The notes under the pieces were generated by a model. It searched no databases and had not been told where the DNA came from. It saw nothing but the letters and a program-made list of their open reading frames with translations. From Porphyromonadaceae bacterium UBA7141 (GTDB lineage: Bacteria > Bacteroidota > Bacteroidia > Bacteroidales > Muribaculaceae): a DNA stretch of 12,126 nucleotides. Shown one piece after another: positions 7,281-12,126 of this stretch. Location: assembly GCA_002491945.1 (NCBI GenBank), contig DKWX01000064.1, forward strand, positions 1-12,126, given 5' to 3'. Within the stretch, counting starts at the first letter, position 1. Each line of letters starts with the position of its first letter. Made by a program: the position numbers and the translations under genes.

Positions 7281-7311
7281 CATAAATTAAATTAGAACAC
7301 TTACTAAAGAA

Positions 7312-8655
7312 ATGAATATCATAATAGCAGGAAGCGGCGACACCGGCACGCATCTGGCCAAGATGCTCTCGGAGGAGCATTGCGATGTGGTGCTGATGAG
7401 CACCGACAGCGAGTATCTTGAGAATATTGACTCTTCGTTCAATCTGATGACCCTTTACGGCGATGCCACCTGTGTGGCCGACCTGCGGAGGGCCGGAATA
7501 GCGGAGTGCGACCTTTTTGTGGCCGTCACGCCGGTGAGCGATACGAATATGGTGTCCTGTCAGCTGGCTTCTATTCTCGGTGCGGGGCGCACGATCGCAC
7601 GTGTGGGATGCTCCGACTATCTGCAGCCGGAGCTGGCGGCAGGGTTCGAGAGTGCCGGGGTGGGGCAGCTGGTGTATCCGGAGACGCTTGTGGCCGATGA
7701 GATTGTGGAGTTCATGCGCAATAACTGGGTGCTGAAGTGGTATGAGGTGCAGGGGGGAGAGCTGCTTCTTGCCGGAGTGCGCATTGAGCCTGGAGCGCCG
7801 GGCTCGGGGAAGTGCCTGAAGGATCTGCATCCCGGCGGCCGCACATTCCATGTGGCAGCCATCAGGCGTGGGGGCGAACTGCTGATACCGCGCGGCGATG
7901 ATTGTCTGCAGGGTGGCGATACGGTCTATTTTGTGATGCGGCCGGAACATGCCGATGATGTGGCGCGCCTCTGCGGCCGCTCGACGCATCATGTGAAGAG
8001 TGTGATGGTGACCGGGACCGGGGCAATAACCCGTGAACTCGCCGCGCGTCTGGCCGGGCGCTGCTCTCTTACCATCATCGACTCCGACAAGGAGGCGTGC
8101 CGACGTCTGGCCGAGGATTTCCCGAAGGCTACTGTGGTGTGCGCTCCGGTGCATGACATCACTACGCAGCGCGACGAGGGTCTGGCTGATACCGATCTTT
8201 TCGTGGCACTCTCCAATGATCCTCCGTCGAATATCGTGGCCTGTATGATGGCCAAGGATGCGGGGGTGAAGAAGACTGTGGCGCAGATTGAGGCCATCCA
8301 GTATATATCAGAGGCCGACAGGCTCGGCGTCGACAAGACTGTCAATAAGAAGCTGATTACCTCAGGCAAGATATTGCGCATTATCCTCGGACTCGGTGCC
8401 CGCGTGGAGTCGGTGATGGCGCTGGGTGACGCGGAGGTGGCGGATATAACGGTGACCGAAGGGTCGCGCATCACCAGTGGAGCGGTGATGGATCTCCGTC
8501 TGCCGCATCAGATTACGCTGGGCGGTCTGCTCCGCGGGGGGCGTGGATGTCTGGTGGAGGGTAAGACACGGATTCTGCCGGGCGACCGCGTGCTGGTCTT
8601 CTTCCGCGTGGGTGCGCTCAACAAGGTGGATTACTGGTTTAAGGGGAAGGACTGA
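7312..8655 (+). CDS. trkA: Trk potassium uptake system, nucleotide-binding gating subunit TrkA
   Basis: This 447-residue peripheral cytoplasmic protein forms a ring under the TrkH channel and gates K+ uptake in response to bound nucleotide. It has the full-length tandem layout RCK-N, RCK-C, RCK-N, RCK-C. The first Rossmann unit begins MNIIIAGSGDTGTHLA with an intact GxGxxG (residues 7-12). The second begins near residue 229 with VMVTGTGAIT. ETLVADEIVEF (124-134) links the first halves, and a closing RCK-C runs from about 370 to the end. Two departures are visible: the acidic residue usual at the end of the second strand of unit 1 is S30 (LMSTD), and the third glycine of unit 2 is T240. Unit 2 keeps the acid (IID, D257). 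trkH follows 88 nt downstream on the same strand, so the two probably form one transcript. Confidence 0.95.
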   Translation: MNIIIAGSGDTGTHLAKMLSEEHCDVVLMSTDSEYLENIDSSFNLMTLYGDATCVADLRRAGIAECDLFVAVTPVSDTNMVSCQLASILGAGRTIARVGCSDYLQPELAAGFESAGVGQLVYPETLVADEIVEFMRNNWVLKWYEVQGGELLLAGVRIEPGAPGSGKCLKDLHPGGRTFHVAAIRRGGELLIPRGDDCLQGGDTVYFVMRPEHADDVARLCGRSTHHVKSVMVTGTGAITRELAARLAGRCSLTIIDSDKEACRRLAEDFPKATVVCAPVHDITTQRDEGLADTDLFVALSNDPPSNIVACMMAKDAGVKKTVAQIEAIQYISEADRLGVDKTVNKKLITSGKILRIILGLGARVESVMALGDAEVADITVTEGSRITSGAVMDLRLPHQITLGGLLRGGRGCLVEGKTRILPGDRVLVFFRVGALNKVDYWFKGKD

Positions 8656-8742
8656 TGCCAGGCCATAGGGGTGCGGACCGCCTGCTGATTCATTCGGGGG
8701 CACGTCGACTTTGATAAAAAAGAAACAGACACTGATAGAGTC

Positions 8743-10206
8743 ATGAAGATTGAGATAAGTTACCGCTCGGTGGCACGTGTGCTGGGGCAACTCCTTCTTG
8801 TGGAGGGGGGGCTGCTGCTCGTGCCTTTGGCGCTTGAGATAATAGACCGCGAACCGGGATGGCGCGGATTTGTGGCCGGCGCGGTCGTCGCGCTCGGCGG
8901 GGGAACGGTGATGTGGCGCATGTTCAGGCACACGCCGCTGCGGCTGAAGAGGCGCGAGGGGTTTATGCTGGTGAGTTTCGGATGGATTATATTCTCGCTG
9001 ATAGGGATGCTGCCGTTCATCTTCTGTGCTCATCCTCTGTCGGTGGCGGATGCCTTTTTTGAGACGGTATCGGGGTTTACCACTACCGGGGCCACTACTA
9101 TATCTGATGTGGAGGTGCTCAGCAAGGGGGTGCTGTTGTGGCGCTCCATGTTGCAGTGGATAGGAGGGTTGGGAATACTGCTTTTTATGCTGGCGGTGCT
9201 CCCTTCGCTCAATGACGGGAGCGGCCTGTCGGTCTATAACGCTGAGGTGACCGGTATTACCCACGATAAGTTGCGTCCGCGCATCCGCTATACGGCGAAT
9301 TGCCTGTGGGCGATTTACGGGGTGCTGACGCTGGTGCTGATGCTGCTGCTTTGGGCCGGACCGATGAGTTTGTTCGACAGCGTGTGCCATGCCATGACGG
9401 CAATCTCTACGGGAGGATTCTCTACACGCAATGCGAGCATAGCATATTGGCATTCGGATTATGTGACGGGTGTGCTGACGGTATTCATGTTTGTGGGGGG
9501 GGTCAATTTTGCATTGCTCTATGGGGCATGGCAGGGCGACTGGCGCAGCCTGTGGTGCAATGACGTGCTGCGGGCTTATGCGCTTATTGTGGCGCTGGGT
9601 TATCTGGCTTTTCTGATTACGCTGATTGCCGAGGGAAGGGCCGATACGGTGAGCCACTGGTTGTTTGATCCGTTGTTTCATGTGGTGTCGACTATCACGA
9701 CTACCGGGTATACACTGGCCGATTTCAGTGTGTGGGGCACGTTTGCCCTGTTGCTGACGTTGCTGCTGATGCTGAGTGGCGCGTGTGCCGGGTCAACGAC
9801 TGGTGCCATCAAGGCCGACCGCCTGTTGGCTCTGGTGCGTAATCTGAATAATGAGGTGAAGAAGTCGGTGGCTCCAAAGCGAATGTATGTGGTGAGGGTC
9901 AATGGCCGGGTGGTGCCTGATGAGGATATGGCACGTATAAGTGCGTTTATCACAATTTATGGAGTGCTGATTGTGATCGGCGCGCTGATTGTGACGGCTT
10001 ATGGCATTAGTCTTGATGATGCCTTTTTTGCGGTGATTTCGTGTGTGGGCAATAACGGGCTGGGCTATGGACTGACAGGATCCGCAGGAGGTTATCATCT
10101 GTTGCCGGATGCTGTGAAGTGGGTGCTTTCGCTGATGATGCTTACTGGACGTCTGGAACTATTCTCAGTGCTGGTGCTATTCTTTAGGATTTTCTGGCGA
10201 CGCTGA
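8743..10206 (+). CDS. trkH: Trk/Ktr-type potassium transporter, membrane subunit TrkH
   Basis: The product is a 487-residue integral membrane protein that conducts K+ inward. It has four membrane-pore-membrane repeats preceded by two extra helices, as in TrkH. The four selectivity-filter loops are visible: SGFTTTGATT (110-119), AISTGGFSTRN (220-230), STITTTGYT (316-324) and SCVGNNGLGYG (433-443). The intramembrane gate loop reads GACAGSTTGAIKADR (346-360), and the conserved arginine of the last helix is in TGRLELF (468-474). The length matches TrkH (about 480), and the strong partner trkA lies just upstream. Both the Trk name and a K+ function are well supported; whether transport is coupled to H+ or Na+ is not shown. 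The protein ends in basic FRIFWRR. A long hairpin lies about 80 nt past the stop. Confidence 0.95.
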   Translation: MKIEISYRSVARVLGQLLLVEGGLLLVPLALEIIDREPGWRGFVAGAVVALGGGTVMWRMFRHTPLRLKRREGFMLVSFGWIIFSLIGMLPFIFCAHPLSVADAFFETVSGFTTTGATTISDVEVLSKGVLLWRSMLQWIGGLGILLFMLAVLPSLNDGSGLSVYNAEVTGITHDKLRPRIRYTANCLWAIYGVLTLVLMLLLWAGPMSLFDSVCHAMTAISTGGFSTRNASIAYWHSDYVTGVLTVFMFVGGVNFALLYGAWQGDWRSLWCNDVLRAYALIVALGYLAFLITLIAEGRADTVSHWLFDPLFHVVSTITTTGYTLADFSVWGTFALLLTLLLMLSGACAGSTTGAIKADRLLALVRNLNNEVKKSVAPKRMYVVRVNGRVVPDEDMARISAFITIYGVLIVIGALIVTAYGISLDDAFFAVISCVGNNGLGYGLTGSAGGYHLLPDAVKWVLSLMMLTGRLELFSVLVLFFRIFWRR

Positions 10207-10286
10207 GGTATGCCGCAGACGTCGGGCAACGGCAGGCCTGTTGCAGACTTCCCGAGATATCGAAGATGTATACTGATTGATGAGAC

Positions 10287-10339
10287 AAGCCGAAGGGATG
10301 CCGGCCCCGTGAAGTATGGGGCTGGCATCCCTTCGGCTT
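10287..10339. terminator. Long hairpin between convergent trkH and peroxiredoxin genes
   Basis: Arms of 22 bp (10287-10308 and 10318-10339) pair with a single G-T wobble around the 9-nt loop GTGAAGTAT. The arms begin AAGCCGAAGGG and end CCCTTCGGCTT. It lies 80 nt after the trkH stop and 257 nt after the peroxiredoxin stop. A two-way terminator or mRNA 3'-end stabiliser fits its position, but neither strand has a T-run after it, so the terminator call is tentative. Confidence 0.55.
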
Positions 10340-10387
10340 ACGTGATGCAAGTGTCGGAATTCAATAAGTAAGTATCCAACGTTGCCC

Positions 10388-10449
10388 GATTGTAGTTGAA
10401 AGGGAATCTGTTATATACAATCTGCTGAAAGAAAACCTTTTATACAATC
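10388..10449. repeat. Cluster of three short TACAATC sites
   Basis: TATACAATC occurs at 10414-10422 and 10441-10449, and its inverse GATTGTA at 10388-10394. The last copy runs on as GGCGGC-TCTTTTTTTG, much like the trkA leader (TACAATCCGCGGC, then TCTTTTTG). No gene start is nearby, so the role is unclear. Nothing else is evident in the gap 10207-10595 apart from the long hairpin at 10287-10339. Confidence 0.4.
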
Positions 10450-10595
10450 GGCGGCTCTTTTTTTGTCGTTTCCGGCCTGTGGCTGGGTCGAATATGTCCA
10501 TATTCTCCTTGGCTACACACCGGAATCGACTTAGGGCAAGTCGGCATATTGAAGTCTGGATACTTGCTTACGACAAACCGTCTTTGAGGCGATGC

Positions 10596-11048
10596 TCAGA
10601 GAGCGAGTATCTGCTCAGCGTGGATTTTGGTTTTAATCTGCTTCGGGAGTATTACTTGTTCTATAGTGCCGTCCGGGGCGAGGATGAATGTGGTGCGCAG
10701 AGTGCCGAAGTATTTGCGTCCCGCCATGGTCTTTTCGCCCCATACGCCGGCGAGCTCCACCAGATGATGGTCGGCATCGGAGATGAGTGGGAAGGGGAGG
10801 GCGTTTTTCTCTGCAAATCGGCGATGCGCGGCCGGACTGTCGATGCTGCATCCTATCACCTGATATCCGGCATCAAGCAGAGCCTGATAATTGTCGCGCA
10901 GGCTGCATGCCTGTGCGGTGCATCCCGGGGTGCTGTCTTTGGGATAGAAGTAGAGGGCTATCTTTTTGCCCGGATAATCGCTGATGCGCACTTCGCGCCC
11001 TTCAGCGTCAAGCCCTAAGAGGTCGGGCATCTTGTCACCTGTATTCAT
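10596..11048 (-). CDS. bcp: Thioredoxin-dependent thiol peroxidase (Bcp/PrxQ-type peroxiredoxin)
   Basis: This 150-residue cytosolic enzyme reduces hydrogen peroxide and organic hydroperoxides, with thioredoxin as the usual electron donor. The peroxidatic site is Y-P-K-D-S-T-P-G-C-T (C43) with the resolving cysteine five residues on (C48), the atypical two-cysteine Bcp layout. Other family marks are the N-terminal GDKMPDLLGLD, the GVWGEK-x-x-x-G-R-K-Y-F-G segment, R-T-T-F-I-L-A-P-D-G and the closing K-x-K-x-H-A-E-Q-I-L. Length is normal for the family. The ATG at 11048 starts exactly where family members start. A good -33/-7 pair upstream gives it its own promoter with a leader of about 120 nt. 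msrA lies upstream on the same strand, so both oxidative-damage genes are neighbours, perhaps with some read-through. Confidence 0.95.
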   Translation of the reverse strand: MNTGDKMPDLLGLDAEGREVRISDYPGKKIALYFYPKDSTPGCTAQACSLRDNYQALLDAGYQVIGCSIDSPAAHRRFAEKNALPFPLISDADHHLVELAGVWGEKTMAGRKYFGTLRTTFILAPDGTIEQVILPKQIKTKIHAEQILAL

Positions 11049-11070
11049 ATTGTATTAGCGTTTTAGAGAG

Positions 11071-11139
11071 AGTCGTTTGTGCATCTGAATTCATTCAAGA
11101 CATTACTGAATCTTGCTGTTGAAAGAAGTTTAAACGACT
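11071..11139. repeat. Inverted repeat in the peroxiredoxin leader
   Basis: AGTCGTTT (11071-11078) and AAACGACT (11132-11139) are perfect 8-bp arms 53 nt apart. Between them, CAAGA/TCTTG and ATTCA/TGAAT can form smaller nested stems. This lies wholly inside the predicted 5' untranslated leader of bcp. It may fold into a weak structured leader; arms this far apart also occur by chance. Confidence 0.35.
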
Positions 11140-11173
11140 TTGATCTCATAGGGAAAGTTCAGATTTGTGTGTG

Positions 11174-11204
11174 CAAATTTACTGTTTTTCTCTCAATCTG
11201 TCAA
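11174..11204 (-). promoter_or_regulatory. Promoter of the peroxiredoxin gene
   Basis: On the minus strand an ATTG (-33, one base off TTTG) is followed by exactly 20 nt and then TAAATTTG, a perfect TAnnTTTG -7 element. This is the second-best promoter in the window. Transcription should start near 11167, about 120 nt before the bcp ATG and inside the msrA-bcp gap. Confidence 0.7.
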
Positions 11205-11254
11205 TATCCCGTGGTGACTTCTCTTCGTTAAGGAGGGGGGAGAGATGCCTCGGC

Positions 11255-11845
11255 TCAGCCGTTTTCGTCGATGGCGTGGAGAAAGTCGGTGTCGGCATTC
11301 TCGGCTTTTGTCTTCACTTCCTCTTTTAGAATGGAGGTGTGGCGTGCCTTTTCAAGAAGGTGGGGCGAGATGTGGCAGTAGCCGTCAGGATTCCTGAAGA
11401 GATAGTCCTGATGTTCGGGCTCGGCAGGGTAGAAGTTTTTCATCGGGAGCACTTCCACCACAATCTTTGAGTAACCTTTCTTCAGCTGTTGGCCGACGGC
11501 TTTGAGGGCTGTGGTGCGCTGAGAGTCGGAGGTGTAATAGATTCCGGTGCGGTACTGGGGTCCGCGGTCGTTCCCCTGTCGGTCGACTGATGTCGGGTCG
11601 ATTGATTCGAAGTAGAGGTCGAGCAGCTTGTCAAGGTCGACGGTTGTGGCATTGTATGTGATTTCCACCCCTTCGGCAGCTCCGGTGCGTCCGGTGCATA
11701 CTTCTTTGTAGGTGGGGTTGGCGACTTCAGAGTTGACGTAACCGGCCTGAGTCTTCAGTTCTCCCCGAAGATTGCGGAATAGATGTTGCGTGCCCCAGAA
11801 GCAGCCGCCGGCCAGTACGATTCTGGCAGAGTTGATTGTGTCCAT
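11255..11845 (-). CDS. msrA: Peptide-methionine (S)-S-oxide reductase MsrA
   Basis: This enzyme repairs the S form of methionine sulfoxide in proteins and free methionine, using thioredoxin-type reductants. The catalytic motif is A-G-G-C-F-W-G (C15). Further family marks are T-Q-A-G-Y (32-36), the N-P-T-Y-K-E-V-C-T-G-x-T-G-A-A-E segment, D-R-G-x-Q-Y-R-T-G-I-Y-Y and YPAEPEHQDYL; C157 in G-Y-C-H is the likely resolving cysteine. I chose the ATG at 11843-11845 (196 residues), because the open frame back to 12031 adds 62 residues not typical of MsrA and would place a hairpin in the coding region. There is no signal peptide and no fused MsrB, so the enzyme is a single-domain cytosolic MsrA. It is followed by bcp 206 nt downstream. 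The stop codon lies in a tiny CGGC-TGA-GCCG stem; no U-tract terminator is seen. Confidence 0.93.
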   Translation of the reverse strand: MDTINSARIVLAGGCFWGTQHLFRNLRGELKTQAGYVNSEVANPTYKEVCTGRTGAAEGVEITYNATTVDLDKLLDLYFESIDPTSVDRQGNDRGPQYRTGIYYTSDSQRTTALKAVGQQLKKGYSKIVVEVLPMKNFYPAEPEHQDYLFRNPDGYCHISPHLLEKARHTSILKEEVKTKAENADTDFLHAIDENG

Positions 11846-12004
11846 ATTATAAATGCTCTTTATATAGTTCGGTCCGGGGAAATTGTGGCATTGAGTGCAG
11901 ACTGATACCGCGTGTGCCGCCCCTCTATGAGGTATAACAAATGACATGGCGCAATGTGCGGCGTGTGTGTCGGATTTTGCCGGGGCGTGAGTGCCGTCCG
12001 GCTT

Positions 12005-12035
12005 CGTAATGCACCTGGCCGCTACCAGCATTACG
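12005..12035. repeat. Inverted repeat upstream of msrA
   Basis: CGTAATGC (12005-12012) and GCATTACG (12028-12035) pair perfectly, with an inner TGG/CCA. An outer GGCTT (12000-12004) and AAGCC (12043-12047) extend it across a 7-nt bulge. It lies between msrA and the outward plus-strand promoter. It could be a shared operator, a leader hairpin of msrA or a terminator. I find no convincing -7 element for msrA in 11846-12126. Confidence 0.4.
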
Positions 12036-12073
12036 GAATTTTAAGCCCCGATTACGCGTCTTCCGGCCGACGG

Positions 12074-12105
12074 TTTAGGCGTATGTCTGATTATCATTAT
12101 ATTTG
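12074..12105 (+). promoter_or_regulatory. Outward-facing promoter for a gene beyond the right edge
   Basis: TTTA (12074-12077, one base off TTTG) is followed by 20 nt and a perfect TATATTTG (12098-12105). Transcription would start near 12112 and run out of the window, divergent from msrA. The gene it serves is not visible. Confidence 0.65.
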
Positions 12106-12126
12106 TATCTGTCTCCGCATGACACA

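Noticed and set aside
8362..9681. 439-residue open frame antisense to trkA and trkH
   Set aside because: Rich in H, Q, R and P with no domain; it is a reverse shadow of GC-rich coding DNA, and trkA and trkH are certain.
10479..11018. 179-residue plus-strand frame opposite bcp
   Set aside because: No recognisable features, and the minus strand encodes a textbook Bcp.
11930..11945. Minus-strand GTCATTTG as an msrA -7 element
   Set aside because: The essential TA of TAnnTTTG is missing and no -33 element is placed correctly.
11846..12031. N-terminal extension of MsrA containing a CTQCH motif that resembles a metal or heme site
   Set aside because: MsrA proteins start close to the GGCFWG motif. 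The extension has no signal peptide and overlaps an inverted repeat. CTQCH is probably chance.

Overview
The window reads as chromosomal DNA from a Bacteroidales gut commensal, most likely of the Muribaculaceae (order fairly sure, family a guess). The signs are: three secreted proteins ending in the short tail domain seen on type IX secretion (T9SS) cargo and look-alikes (closing K/R-V/M-I/M-V-K); Bacteroidetes-type promoter elements (TAnnTTTG at -7, sometimes with a TTTG-like -33 about 20 bp upstream); AT-rich, poorly Shine-Dalgarno-like leaders; and moderately GC-rich coding DNA.

Layout. (1) 21-5457, plus strand: three exported proteins. The first is a repeat/propeller-like surface protein. 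The second overlaps it by ATGA and carries a thioredoxin-fold domain with WCVNC. The third, after a 170-nt gap, is a chain of about five Ig-like modules. All three share the sorting tail. (2) 5458-5828: a large hairpin, a competing hairpin and a GC stem with six T's, then the promoter and a palindrome before a Crp/Fnr-family regulator (5829-6419). (3) A two-way terminator separates this regulator from a convergent nitroreductase (6509-7108, minus). (4) 7109-7311 is a divergent control region with a hairpin in each leader. It leads into trkA (7312-8655) and trkH (8743-10206), the cytosolic gating subunit and the membrane subunit of a potassium uptake system. (5) 10207-10595 is a convergent gap with a 22-bp hairpin and short TACAATC repeats. 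(6) On the minus strand lie a Bcp-type peroxiredoxin (10596-11048) with its own good promoter, and msrA (11255-11845) upstream of it. (7) At the right edge a plus-strand promoter fires towards a gene outside the window.

How it fits together. The right half is housekeeping: potassium homeostasis next to peroxide and methionine-sulfoxide repair. The nitroreductase and the secreted WCxxC protein add a loose redox theme, but nothing proves a shared regulon. The left half is the accessory part: a small exported-protein operon of unknown function. I see no mobile element, CRISPR array, rRNA or tRNA. I did not find a clearly new multi-gene system; the best leads are the exported trio and several structured leaders and 3' regions.
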